A stretch of DNA of 62,175 bases from an uncultured beta proteobacterium (GCA_903828665.1 CAIKMZ010000071.1:1-62175), one strand, 5' to 3'. Numbered from the stretch's first letter, positions 41,213 through 49,491 are shown. The notes: generated by a model from the letters alone, not told the origin. Made by a program: numbers and translations.

Positions 41213-41602
41213 CTAGACGTTGGCAAGCGCCTGTTCCACGCGTTTGTCGGCCTCGGCCGCGAGCTTGACCAACTGGTCATCGCCGAGGATGCGCATCATG
41301 GCCGAAGGTGCGACCAGTTCAACCGAGATTCGCGTTGGCGCGAGCTGTCGCAGCACGGCGTTGCACGGCAGCAGGCTGGCGACATCGCTGTTGGCTGTGT
41401 AGGCTTCATAAGCCAGATTGGGATTGCAGGCGCCAAGGATTACGGTCGGGATGATGTCCTTGCCCGTCTTTTCCTTGATCTTGCTGTGCATGTCGATGCG
41501 CGTCAGGATGCCGAAACCCTGCTCCGCCAGCGCCTTGGTGACACGCTCGATGCCATGATCCAGCGAATCTGCGATCTCGCGTTTGAAATTGATCTTTGCC
41601 AT
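41213..41602 (-). CDS. DUF302 domain protein
   Basis: A 129-residue cytosolic protein beginning MAKINFKREIADSLDHGIERVTKALAEQGFGILTRIDMHSKIKEKTG, with ILGACNPNLAYEAY and LLPCNAVLRQ, the standard DUF302 blocks. Two conserved cysteines are in these blocks. DUF302 proteins recur beside sulfur-oxidation and thioredoxin genes, but no reaction is established. The start could be nine bases earlier (MDDMAK, 41611). It follows tsdA closely (13 bp) and ends that operon, converging with ArsR. Confidence 0.88.
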   Translation of the reverse strand: MAKINFKREIADSLDHGIERVTKALAEQGFGILTRIDMHSKIKEKTGKDIIPTVILGACNPNLAYEAYTANSDVASLLPCNAVLRQLAPTRISVELVAPSAMMRILGDDQLVKLAAEADKRVEQALANV

Positions 41603-41615
41603 GTCGTCCATCCTG

Positions 41616-42440
41616 TCAAGTGCGTGTGCGTGCATCTTTTGGCCGGTCACCCTTGGGCCAGTCCTTGGCCTTGTGCGGATAGACGGGCCGGGGTTGGTGG
41701 GTGAAGAACGCTGCGACGTCCACGGCATCCTGGTCGGTCAGCGAACCGCCTTGTCCCAAGGGCATATTGTGCTTGACGAAGGCCGCTGCGGTAAAGGTTC
41801 TGGCCATGCCGGCACCATCGTTGAAGGAATCCTTGCCCCACAGTGGCGGAATGCTGTAGACGCCAGCGGGATCTTTCATCCCCAGGCCCTCTGCGCCGTG
41901 GCAGCTCGCGCATTTTTCGGCGAACACTTTCTTCCCGTTGCCGGCGTCGGCCACGAGTTTCTGGTCGATCGCGCCAAATCCACGCCCCTTGACATTCATT
42001 CCGGTGGGCACACCAACCGACAACCATTGCATGTAGGCCAGTATGTTGTTCATCTCGGCCGAGTTGTAGGGCAGCGGCTTGCCGTTCATCGAACGTTCGA
42101 AGCAGTCATTGACCCGGTCCTGCAAGGAGATGACCTTTCCGCTTCTGGAGCGGTATTCCGGGAAGACGCCCCAGATGCCGACCCATGGTGATGAACCGGC
42201 GGTTGTGCCGCCAGCCAGATGGCAGTTGGTGCAGTTCAGTCCGTTTCCAACATTCTTCGGCAGCAGATGCTTTGTTTGCGTCAGCAGTTTCCTGCCTTCC
42301 TGGATGGCAACGCCACTCGGGCCCGCCGGAATGCTGGCATCAGATGGCGGCTTGAACTCGGCCACGGTCACCTGGGCCATGGCGTGGCAGGCCAGCAGTG
42401 CGGTCAATGCCGCGACAGCGATTCTTGATGAATGATTCAT
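41616..42440 (-). CDS. tsdA: Diheme c-type cytochrome, thiosulfate dehydrogenase (TsdA) type
   Basis: A 274-residue periplasmic protein with a signal peptide (about 1-22, ACHAMAQ). Heme sites are CTNCH (70-74) and CASCH (177-181). The segment RVNDCFERSMNGKPLP carries C113, matching the cysteine that ligates the active-site heme in TsdA enzymes. TsdA joins two thiosulfates into tetrathionate and can run in reverse in some bacteria. KHNMPLG offers Met226 as a ligand to heme 2. Start 42440; the upstream extension is unrelated. It lies with a thioredoxin and a permease upstream and DUF302 downstream. Confidence 0.9.
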   Translation of the reverse strand: MNHSSRIAVAALTALLACHAMAQVTVAEFKPPSDASIPAGPSGVAIQEGRKLLTQTKHLLPKNVGNGLNCTNCHLAGGTTAGSSPWVGIWGVFPEYRSRSGKVISLQDRVNDCFERSMNGKPLPYNSAEMNNILAYMQWLSVGVPTGMNVKGRGFGAIDQKLVADAGNGKKVFAEKCASCHGAEGLGMKDPAGVYSIPPLWGKDSFNDGAGMARTFTAAAFVKHNMPLGQGGSLTDQDAVDVAAFFTHQPRPVYPHKAKDWPKGDRPKDARTRT

Positions 42441-42580
42441 GGGGTTAGGTGACAAGGGTTTGAACAAAGCAGCGCGACACTCCGGGCCGCTCACTGCGCG
42501 CATGATCAGCCCGGCAGCGCCTGCAGATCGGTGCGCCGGCGCACACAGCGGAAGAAACTCGAGACAGGATCTCTTGCGGT

Positions 42581-42817
42581 TCAAGCCGGAACCAGCCACT
42601 GCTCGACCTTGTCGCGCGCCGGCACGCCGCCGGCATGCACGACCTTGCCATCGATGACGACACCGGGCGTGCGCATGACGCCATAGGCCATGATGTCGCG
42701 CATCTCCTCTACCTTTTCCAGCTTGAAGGCAATGCCCCTGGCCTTGGCCACCTCCTCGATGAGGGCGACGGTATTCCTGCAGTTGGCACAGCCCGTGCCC
42801 AGTACCTTGATGTCCAT
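42581..42817 (-). CDS. Small thioredoxin-fold redox protein
   Basis: A 78-residue protein, MDIKVLGTGCANCRNTVALIEEVAKARG, with the redox pair C10/C13 directly after the first strand and RTPGVVIDGKVVHAGGVP containing the cis-Pro. This minimal glutaredoxin/thioredoxin type (redox-active disulfide protein 2) regularly follows UPF0718 permeases, as here (40-bp gap). Start 42817. It is probably cytosolic and may hand sulfur or electrons to the permease's substrate; not proven. Confidence 0.9.
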   Translation of the reverse strand: MDIKVLGTGCANCRNTVALIEEVAKARGIAFKLEKVEEMRDIMAYGVMRTPGVVIDGKVVHAGGVPARDKVEQWLVPA

Positions 42818-42857
42818 GGTGTTCCTTGATGATGAAGTTGGGAAGAGACGAACCGGC

Positions 42858-43904
42858 TCAAAGCGCCGCGTTGAAGACATAGCCCACCAGCAGGATGCCG
42901 GCGGCCACGACGCTGACAAAAGTGGCGATCAGGCGCAGCTTGAGGACCTTGCGCAGGATGATCATCTCGGGCAGGGATAGGGCAATCACGCTCATCATGA
43001 ACGCCAGCACCGTGCCCAGGGCAGCGCCCTTGGCCAGCAAGGCCTGCACGATCGGGATCACGCCGGCCGCGTTGGTGTACATGGGCACGCCGATGATCAC
43101 CGCCAGCGGCACCGACCACCACACGTCGCGTCCCATGAAGCTGGCCATCAAGTCCTGCGGCACATAGCCGTGGATCAGGGCGCCCAGGGCAATGCCGCCC
43201 AGGATGTAGGGCCAGACCTTGCCGACGATTTCACGCACCGCCGCAAAGCCGCCCTGCATGCGCTCGGCCAGGCCCATGCCCTGGTCCGCAAAATCGGCGC
43301 TGGTCCGGGGCATGTCGCGCACCCAGTCTTCGAGGTAGGCCTCCATCTTCAGCCGCCCGATGACCCAGCCGGCGATGATCGCCACGGACAGGCCAAGGCC
43401 CAAATACAAGAGCGCCACCTTCCAGCCGAACATGCCGAACAGCAAGGTCAGCGCGACTTCATTGACCATGGGTGCCGAGATCAGGAACGAGAAGGTCACG
43501 CCCAGCGGCACGCCGGCCTGCACAAAGCCGATGAACATCGGCACGGCCGAGCACGAACAGAACGGCGTGACAATCCCGAGGCAGGCTGCCATCACGTTGG
43601 CCACGCCCTCGCTGCGACCGGCCAGCAGCGCGCGCGTGCGCTCGGGCGTGAAGTAGCTGTTGATCATGCCCATGACGAACACGACGCCGGTCAGCAGCAG
43701 CAAGACCTTGGGCGTGTCGTAGAAAAAGAACTGCAGCGCGCCGCCGAGGTGGCTGTCGCGCGCCACCGGCAAGGCCGCCACTAGGGCCTCGGCAGCCGGG
43801 TCGAGTGCCTGGTACAGCAGCAGCCAGACAAGCGCCGCCAGCAGCAGGAAGCCGATCGGCTGGCGCGCCGGCCAACGCTTGAGAGGGGCGATCAAGGTGC
43901 TCAT
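42858..43904 (-). CDS. UPF0718/ArsP-family permease
   Basis: A 348-residue inner-membrane protein with about eight helices. It carries the family signature GIVTPFCSCSAVPMFIGFVQAGVPLGVTFSFLISAPMVNEVAL (FCSCS at 115-119) and a second repeat GVPMYTNAAGVIPIVQALLAKGAALGTVLAFMM. Relatives export organoarsenicals (ArsP) or metals (SO_0444 type). The start ATG is at 43904; the longer frame enters the upstream kinase gene. Beside a thioredoxin and TsdA its substrate could be a thiol-reactive or sulfur compound. Confidence 0.9.
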   Translation of the reverse strand: MSTLIAPLKRWPARQPIGFLLLAALVWLLLYQALDPAAEALVAALPVARDSHLGGALQFFFYDTPKVLLLLTGVVFVMGMINSYFTPERTRALLAGRSEGVANVMAACLGIVTPFCSCSAVPMFIGFVQAGVPLGVTFSFLISAPMVNEVALTLLFGMFGWKVALLYLGLGLSVAIIAGWVIGRLKMEAYLEDWVRDMPRTSADFADQGMGLAERMQGGFAAVREIVGKVWPYILGGIALGALIHGYVPQDLMASFMGRDVWWSVPLAVIIGVPMYTNAAGVIPIVQALLAKGAALGTVLAFMMSVIALSLPEMIILRKVLKLRLIATFVSVVAAGILLVGYVFNAAL

Positions 43905-44022
43905 GCAGGTGAAGACGCGCGGGAGCGGGAAAAGACGCAGCCCCGGTCGAAATAAAAATTTGAAAAGAAATTCGATACCCGGGCACACGACCGTTTGAGG
44001 CCACGTGCCGGCTGCGCCGCTC

Positions 44023-45348
44023 TCATCTTCTGGGCAGCCGCAGCGTGGCGCACAGCCCGCCTTCGGCGCGGTTGTCGAGCAGGAGCTCGCCTCCATGCAG
44101 GAAGGCGACGTCGCGCACGATCGACAGGCCCAGCCCGGTGCCGCCGGTTGCACTGTTGCGCGAGGCGTCGGTCCGGTAGTAGGGCTCGGCGACGCGCGCG
44201 AGTTCCTCCGGCCGGATGCCGGGCCCCTGGTCTTCCACACTGATGCGCAACTCCGCTGCGCCATCGACGATGCGCACGCGCACCGCGGCGCCATACTTGA
44301 TGGCGTTGTCGATCAGGTTCTGCAAGGCGCGGCGCAGGGCCGACAGGCGACCGGTGTAGGGCGACAAGGCCTGCCCTTCGACGCGGACGCTGCGGCCCAG
44401 CACCAGCGCGTCCTCGCTCATGCTTGCCAGCAGCGCGTTGATGTCGATGGCGCGCACCGCCTCGCTGTCCTGCAGGCCGCGCAGGTAATCCAGCGTCACG
44501 TCGATCATGGCCGCCATGGCATCGAGGTCGCTGGCCAACTGGTCGCGCAGTTTCTCGTCCCCGACAAGTTCCGTGCGCAGGCGCAGGCGCGTCAGCGGCG
44601 TGCGCAGGTCATGCGAAACCGATGCCAGCGCCCGCGCGCGCTCATCGATCAGCCGCTTGATGCGCTCCTGCATGCGGTTGAAGGCCTCAGCGGCGCGGCG
44701 CGTCTCGGTCGGACCTTCGATCGCAAGCGGTGCGGCGTCAAGGTCGCGACCGAAGCGGTCGGCGGCGCGCGCCAGTTGCTGCAGCGGCCGCGTCGCCTGG
44801 CGCACGGCGACCATCACGACGATCATGACGATGGCCAGCATGACAGCCAGGCGGGCGATCAGTTCGTTGGACAGCGCCGGCGCGTCGGCTTCCCCGCTGA
44901 AGCTCAGGCGCACCCATTGACCATCGCGCAGGCGCACATCGACGCCGCGCCTGGCATTGCCGCGTTGCGGCATGCCGAACCCCGCCGCCTCGCCAACAAC
45001 GCGAACCTCGTGTTCCGCACCGAGCCGGGCATTGATCATGCCCTGCATCGGCCGGCGTCCCGTGTCGGGCGAGACCTGATCCGCGCCGATCATGCTCACC
45101 CGCAGTGCCCCGTACTGCAGCGCGGCCATGGCCGCCGCGCGCCGCGACGGCTCTTGCGATTCGAGCACGCGCACGGCCTCGACGACGCGGTCGACGAAGT
45201 TCTGACCGCGCGCCGCCGACACCACTGTCGCGCGTTCGCCCCACTGCAGCCAGAGGCTGACCAACTGCGCCGCGAACAAGCCGAGAAACAGGATCAGCGC
45301 CATGCGCGCAAAAAGACTGCCCGACAGCGCACGAATGTTCAGGCGCAT
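44023..45348 (-). CDS. Two-component sensor histidine kinase (EnvZ-like)
   Basis: A 441-residue inner-membrane kinase. TM1 about 12-34, a periplasmic sensor of about 130 residues, TM2 about 165-182, then HAMP. The phospho-acceptor is H246 (ALASVSHDLRTPLTRLRLR), the N-box NLIDNAIKYG, the G-boxes VEDQGPGI and GGTGLGLSIVRD. Its start overlaps the response-regulator stop by 10 bp. The periplasmic domain has no cysteine or obvious metal cluster, so the signal is unknown. Downstream lies the UPF0718 permease (118-bp gap). Confidence 0.95.
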   Translation of the reverse strand: MRLNIRALSGSLFARMALILFLGLFAAQLVSLWLQWGERATVVSAARGQNFVDRVVEAVRVLESQEPSRRAAAMAALQYGALRVSMIGADQVSPDTGRRPMQGMINARLGAEHEVRVVGEAAGFGMPQRGNARRGVDVRLRDGQWVRLSFSGEADAPALSNELIARLAVMLAIVMIVVMVAVRQATRPLQQLARAADRFGRDLDAAPLAIEGPTETRRAAEAFNRMQERIKRLIDERARALASVSHDLRTPLTRLRLRTELVGDEKLRDQLASDLDAMAAMIDVTLDYLRGLQDSEAVRAIDINALLASMSEDALVLGRSVRVEGQALSPYTGRLSALRRALQNLIDNAIKYGAAVRVRIVDGAAELRISVEDQGPGIRPEELARVAEPYYRTDASRNSATGGTGLGLSIVRDVAFLHGGELLLDNRAEGGLCATLRLPRR

Positions 45349-46073
45349 GTGGCGCGCCTCTCGACGCTGGCGGCCAGCACGTAGCCCTCGCCGCGCACGG
45401 TCTTGATCAATTCGGGCTCGCGGCTGTCGTCACGCAGGCGCTGGCGCAGGCGGCTGACCTGCACATCAATGGCCCGGTCATAGGCTTCGGCTTCGCGACC
45501 GTGGATCATCTCGGTCAACTGATCGCGGTTGAGCACGCGGTTCGGGTGGTCGAGCAGGATGCGCAGCAAGCGGTATTCCCCGCCCGACAGCGGCGTGGCC
45601 ACACCGTCCGTCGCGATGAGCAGGCGCTCGGCCGTATCCAGGCACCAGCCGGCAAAGCACAGGCAGCGCGCCGATTCCGGACGCAGATTCGGCGGCAGGG
45701 CGCGCGTGCGGCGCAGGATGGATTTGATGCGCGCCAGCAACTCGCGCGGATTGAAGGGTTTGACCAGGTAGTCGTCGGCGCCCATCTCGATGCCCAGGAT
45801 GCGGTCCGTCTCTTCGCCGCGCGCGGTCAGCATCAGGACCGGCATATTCGACTTGGCGCGCAGGTCGCGGCACAGGGTCAGGCCGTCGGTGTCGGGCAGC
45901 ATCAGATCGAGCACGACCAGATCGATCACATGGCGGTCCAGGGCCTGCCACATCTCGCGCCCGTCCCGGGCGGCGATGGCGTCGAAACCATTGCGCCCCA
46001 GATAGTCGCTCAGCAGGCGACGGATCTCCGGCTCGTCGTCCACGATGAGAATGCAATCGCTCCTTTTTTCCAT
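45339..46073 (-). CDS. OmpR-family response regulator
   Basis: A 244-residue regulator. The receiver has DDE at 12-14, the phospho-acceptor D56 (LVVLDLMLPDTDG) and the lysine in DDYLVKPFNPREL. The C-terminal winged helix (PLSGGEYRLLRILLDHPNRVLNRDQLTEMIHGREAEAYDRAIDVQVSRLRQRL) follows. Three cysteines lie in the linker (ARCLCFAGWCLD), which is unusual. Start 46073. It faces the Met/Gly-rich protein gene; TGTAACGCA direct repeats in the 231-bp gap are probable binding sites. Confidence 0.95.
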   Translation of the reverse strand: MEKRSDCILIVDDEPEIRRLLSDYLGRNGFDAIAARDGREMWQALDRHVIDLVVLDLMLPDTDGLTLCRDLRAKSNMPVLMLTARGEETDRILGIEMGADDYLVKPFNPRELLARIKSILRRTRALPPNLRPESARCLCFAGWCLDTAERLLIATDGVATPLSGGEYRLLRILLDHPNRVLNRDQLTEMIHGREAEAYDRAIDVQVSRLRQRLRDDSREPELIKTVRGEGYVLAASVERRATCA

Positions 46074-46151
46074 CCGTGCAATTCCTTGTCCCTTGCGCCC
46101 GCGCGGCACAGACGGACTTGACTCTCTTTTGGGCCCCACCGGCGGCGCGTT

Positions 46152-46188
46152 TGTAACGCACTGTAACGCAGCACGGATCTGCAACGCT
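46152..46188. promoter_or_regulatory. Direct repeats, likely binding sites of the OmpR-family regulator
   Basis: TGTAACGCA occurs at 46152-46160 and 46162-46170, exactly 10 bp apart as OmpR-type dimers prefer. A weaker copy TGCAACGCT lies at 46180-46188. They sit between the response regulator (start 46073) and the divergent gene (start 46305), so both could be controlled. No other protein-coding feature is seen in 46074-46304. Confidence 0.65.
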
Positions 46189-46304
46189 GCGATGCAAATC
46201 TGCCCGTTTGGGCAACACGCGGCTTACACGTGCGCGTTCCAATTCTTCATACGGACAAGCCATCGATGCAGTCCGCAAGCAGTTCAACAACCAAGGAAGT
46301 CACC

Positions 46305-46727
46305 ATGAAAACCTCAAGCATCCTCCAGACCCTTTCCCTGATCGCCGTGCTCGGCGCCGCGCTGTCGGCACCCGTGCTGGCGCAACCCGGCCCGGGTATG
46401 GGCATGGGGATGGGCGCTGGTCCCGGCATGGGCGCGGGCCCCGGCATGCAAAACGGCGGCCCCGCCGCTGGCGCCTCCGCTGCCCGCGGCATGCGCGGCA
46501 TGCGCTTTGACAGGAACAACACCGCGGGCTGGTCGCTGATGACGCCGGAAGAACGCACCGCCATGCAAACGAAGATGCGCGCCGTCAAGACCTACGAGGA
46601 ATGCACGCTGCTGCAAGCCGAACAGCACAAGACCATGGAAGCGCGCGCCAAGGAAAAGGGTGTGACGCTGCCGGCACCGCGCCAGAACGGCTGCGACCGC
46701 ATGAAGGCCCGCGGCCTGATCAAGTAA
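46305..46727 (+). CDS. Met/Gly-rich periplasmic protein, unknown function
   Basis: A 140-residue protein with a clear signal peptide (about 1-26, APVLAQP), then a low-complexity run of Gly/Met/Pro (GPGMGMGMGAGPGMGAGPGM) and a conserved-looking C-terminal half, GWSLMTPEERTAMQTKMRAVKTYEECTLLQAEQHKTMEARAKEKG, ending in NGCDRMKARG. Two cysteines remain in the mature part. Methionine runs can bind Cu(I), which would fit a two-component system facing it, but this is only a suggestion. Start 46305 with AAGGAAG upstream. Confidence 0.8.
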   Translation: MKTSSILQTLSLIAVLGAALSAPVLAQPGPGMGMGMGAGPGMGAGPGMQNGGPAAGASAARGMRGMRFDRNNTAGWSLMTPEERTAMQTKMRAVKTYEECTLLQAEQHKTMEARAKEKGVTLPAPRQNGCDRMKARGLIK

Positions 46728-46744
46728 GCCCGGCGCGGCGGCGA

Positions 46745-47293
46745 CTAGCGCGGCACAAAGTCGCGCACCCTGCCCGCGTCGTCCAGCTGCACCTGGCAAC
46801 CTTGCGTCATGCGCTGCTTGAGGCGCTGGCGCGCGCGCTGCAGGCGCGATTTGGCGGCGCTCAAGCCCAGACCCTTGGCCGCGGCATAGTCAGCTTGGGC
46901 CATGCCCTGCAGATCGCACAGGGTGATGGCCTCGCGGTCCTCGCTGCTCAATTCGGACAGCACGCGCGGCAGGCAGGCGATCAACCGGTCCACCGTGTCG
47001 GTCTCGTCCAGCGGCGCTGCCAGGTCGTCCGGCAGCTCGACCGTGACACGGGCCACGCGCAGATGGTCAGCCACTGTGTTGCGCGCAACCTCAAACAGCC
47101 AGGCCCGCGCATTGCGCACCGAGCAGAAGCGCTCGTCCTGGTGTAACGCCTTGAGAAACAGGTCCTGCAGCAGGTCGTCCACCTCCGCCGGATTGCCCAG
47201 GCGATGGCGCAGCCAGCCGCGCAACTCCGGCTCATGAACACGCCAGGCGTTGCGCAAGCAATTCGTCGTCAACGCGGTCGAGTGCTCTTGCAT
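46745..47293 (-). CDS. ECF-type RNA polymerase sigma factor (SigZ-like)
   Basis: A 182-residue sigma factor. Region 2 is seen in LRGWLRHRLGNPAEVDDLLQDLFLKALHQ and NARAWLFEVARNTVADHLR, region 4 in LSELSSEDREAITLCDLQGMAQADYAAAKGLGLSAAKSRLQRARQRLKQRM. Start MQEHST at 47293. No anti-sigma gene is adjacent, which is unusual for ECF factors but common in the SigZ type. It is divergent from the second ArsR gene and shares its 76-bp control region with an inverted repeat. Confidence 0.9.
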   Translation of the reverse strand: MQEHSTALTTNCLRNAWRVHEPELRGWLRHRLGNPAEVDDLLQDLFLKALHQDERFCSVRNARAWLFEVARNTVADHLRVARVTVELPDDLAAPLDETDTVDRLIACLPRVLSELSSEDREAITLCDLQGMAQADYAAAKGLGLSAAKSRLQRARQRLKQRMTQGCQVQLDDAGRVRDFVPR

Positions 47294-47307
47294 AAGATAA
47301 TGGGGCA

Positions 47308-47327
47308 AATGCCTGTATATTGGCATT
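47308..47327. promoter_or_regulatory. Inverted repeat between sigma factor and ArsR genes
   Basis: AATGCC (47308-47313) and GGCATT (47322-47327) are separated by eight AT-rich bases. It is centred in the 76-bp gap between the divergent starts 47293 and 47370, the expected place for an ArsR-type dimer to control both. No clear -35/-10 pair could be assigned. Confidence 0.55.
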
Positions 47328-47369
47328 CACAAGAATGAGAGACAAGCTTTTGCGGGCAATGTAGCACCT

Positions 47370-47705
47370 ATGACCAAGCTTTCAGCAAAGAAACCCCACA
47401 CCGATCTGAACCGGCCGGACGAAGTCTTTGACTTTGCGTCGGAACTGTTCCGCGTTCTGTCGGCACCGATGCGCCTGAAGATCATCAGCTGCCTGCGCGA
47501 CGGGGAGCAGAACGTCAGCTACTTGCTCAGCCACATCAATACCACCCAGCCCAACATGTCGCAGCACCTGAACACGCTGTACAAGGCGGGCGTGCTGGGC
47601 AAACGCCGCGACGGCGTGCAGATCCTGTACCGCATCATCGACGAACGTGTGGCAGCAGTCTGCCAGGCCGTTTGCACCCAGGTCGAGACCAAGTCAAAAC
47701 CTTAG
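47370..47705 (+). CDS. ArsR/SmtB-family regulator, second copy
   Basis: A 111-residue winged-helix protein, FDFASELFRVLSAPMRLKIISCLRDGEQNVSYLLSHINTTQPNMSQHLNTLYKAGVLGKRRDGVQILYRI. Cysteines are at 41, 98 and 102 (IISCLRDG, AVCQAVC). One in the early helices and a pair in the last helix resemble the layout of sulfur-sensing SoxR/SqrR-type members. It lies 185 bp upstream of the octaheme cytochrome gene on the same strand and could control it as well as the sigma factor. Metal sensing is the alternative. Confidence 0.9.
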   Translation: MTKLSAKKPHTDLNRPDEVFDFASELFRVLSAPMRLKIISCLRDGEQNVSYLLSHINTTQPNMSQHLNTLYKAGVLGKRRDGVQILYRIIDERVAAVCQAVCTQVETKSKP

Positions 47706-47778
47706 AACCACCGCGCCATCAGCCGATCGTGGGGCTAGAGAAGATTATCTAATTTGAATACAAGCATGCAATGATGTG

Positions 47779-47820
47779 TTGATATAGATCAGCATAAGCT
47801 TTCGCTACTCGCAATAGGAT
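47779..47820 (+). promoter_or_regulatory. Class II FNR/Anr-type promoter before the octaheme cytochrome operon
   Basis: An FNR-type box TTGAT-ATAG-ATCAG (47779-47792) matches the TTGAT-N4-ATCAA consensus in 9 of 10 positions. Its centre is 41.5 bp before a start point at about 47827, and TAGGAT (47815-47820) serves as -10. This is the exact geometry of FNR-activated promoters, so expression should rise when oxygen is absent. Confidence 0.8.
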
Positions 47821-47889
47821 AAACCCGTAGTGCTGGTAAGGGGATTGCCGCACTCAGGCGTATCGGCTTGTTAAGCGAAGGAATATGTG

Positions 47890-49491
47890 ATGCATAATCG
47901 AAACCTGATGGCTGCCGCTATGGCGGCCATTTTTTTTGCCGCAACGGCTTGCGCAGCCACCGCGACGGCGCCGGTCAAGCTGTTGAAATCGACAGCCGAC
48001 CACAGCAAGTTCAAGGAACTGGACCGGGAGTTTGACTCCGGCCCCGCGGTGACCAAGGCCTGCCTGAGCTGCCACACGGAGGCGGCCAAGCAGATCCACC
48101 AGACCCAGCACTGGAAGTGGGAATTCGTCAACCCCGCCACCAAGCAGGTGCTGGGCAAGAAGCACATCGTCAACAACTTCTGCACCTCGGTGCGTTCGAA
48201 CGAAGCGGCCTGCAACAGCTGCCATATCGGCTACGGCTGGCGCGACGACAAATTTGACTTCAGCGTCGAAGAAAACGTTGACTGCCTGGTGTGCCACGAC
48301 CATTCCGGCAAGTACACCAAGCCCTCCGGTTTTGCCGGCCTGCCCGTCACCAAAGACACCGAGTTTCCCGCCGGCTCCGGCAAGATCGTGCGCGGCATCA
48401 ACCTCAAGGAAATCGCCAAGAAGGTCGGGCCGACCACGCGCAGCACCTGCGGCGTGTGCCACTTCAACGGCGGCGGCGGCGACGGCGTCAAGCACGGCGA
48501 CCTCGACACCTCGCTCGACAACCCCGGTCGCGAACTCGACGTGCACATGGATGCCAAGGGCCTGAACTTCGCCTGCGCCACCTGCCACAAGACCGATGAC
48601 CACAAGGTCTCGGGCAGCCGCTACGCCCCCACCGCCAGGGACAAGGCGCCCGCGCACATGCGCGGCGAAGCCGACAAGACCAACCCGGACACCTGCCAGG
48701 CCTGCCACGGCCAGGCTCCGCACAAGGCGGTGCGACTCAACGAGCACACGGCCAAGATCGCCTGCCAGACCTGCCACATCCCGGCCTTCGCGCGCGGCGG
48801 GCAACCGACCAAGATGTCGTGGGACTGGTCCACCGCCGGCAAGCTCGACAAGGACGGCAAGCCCATGATCCTCAAGGACGATGACGGCTACGACAAGTAC
48901 ATGACGATCAAGGGCGACTTTGTCTGGAAGGAAAACGTCAAACCCGAATATGTCTGGTTCAACGGCGTCAACCACTACACGTTGGTCGGCGACAAGATCG
49001 AAAAGGGCGACAAGCCAACTCAGATCAACCATTTCGAGGGCAACGCCAGCGACGGCAAATCGATGATCTGGCCGATCAAGCTGTTCCGCGGCAAACAGCA
49101 ATACGACCCGATCAACAAATCACTGGTCATCACCCACTTGGCCGGCAGCGACGGCACGGCCTTCTGGAAGAACCTGGACTGGGAAAAGGCCGTCACCGCC
49201 GGCATGGCAGCAGGCGGCATCAAGTTCTCGGGCAAGGTCGACTTCATCGAGACCGAGAGCATGTGGGCCATCAACCACATGGTGGCGCCGAAGGCCAAGG
49301 CCCTGGGCTGTGTCGAATGCCACGCCAGCGGCGCCCGGCTGGAAAAGATCGATGGCGTCTACATGCCCGGACGCGGCCGCGATCACGCGAGGTGGCTTGA
49401 GATCGGCGGCTGGGCCCTGGCCCTGCTGACCCTGCTCGGCGTCCTGGGCCACGGAGTAATCCGGGTGGTCTCGCACAAACGCAACAGCTAA
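47890..49491 (+). CDS. Octaheme c-type cytochrome, tetrathionate reductase (OTR) family, membrane-anchored
   Basis: A 533-residue periplasmic protein. Signal peptide about 1-25. Eight CxxCH heme sites begin near residues 58, 108, 132, 187, 229, 269, 292 and 474. The segment NNFCTSVRSNEAACNSCHIGYGW and DCLVCHDHSGKYTK match the OTR family, which reduces tetrathionate, nitrite and hydroxylamine in vitro. A C-terminal helix (about 506-526) anchors it in the inner membrane, unlike soluble OTR. Start ATG 47890 (AAGGAA upstream); a GTG three bases earlier is possible. The FNR-type promoter and the cytochrome b partner suggest anaerobic respiration. Confidence 0.92.
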   Translation: MHNRNLMAAAMAAIFFAATACAATATAPVKLLKSTADHSKFKELDREFDSGPAVTKACLSCHTEAAKQIHQTQHWKWEFVNPATKQVLGKKHIVNNFCTSVRSNEAACNSCHIGYGWRDDKFDFSVEENVDCLVCHDHSGKYTKPSGFAGLPVTKDTEFPAGSGKIVRGINLKEIAKKVGPTTRSTCGVCHFNGGGGDGVKHGDLDTSLDNPGRELDVHMDAKGLNFACATCHKTDDHKVSGSRYAPTARDKAPAHMRGEADKTNPDTCQACHGQAPHKAVRLNEHTAKIACQTCHIPAFARGGQPTKMSWDWSTAGKLDKDGKPMILKDDDGYDKYMTIKGDFVWKENVKPEYVWFNGVNHYTLVGDKIEKGDKPTQINHFEGNASDGKSMIWPIKLFRGKQQYDPINKSLVITHLAGSDGTAFWKNLDWEKAVTAGMAAGGIKFSGKVDFIETESMWAINHMVAPKAKALGCVECHASGARLEKIDGVYMPGRGRDHARWLEIGGWALALLTLLGVLGHGVIRVVSHKRNS

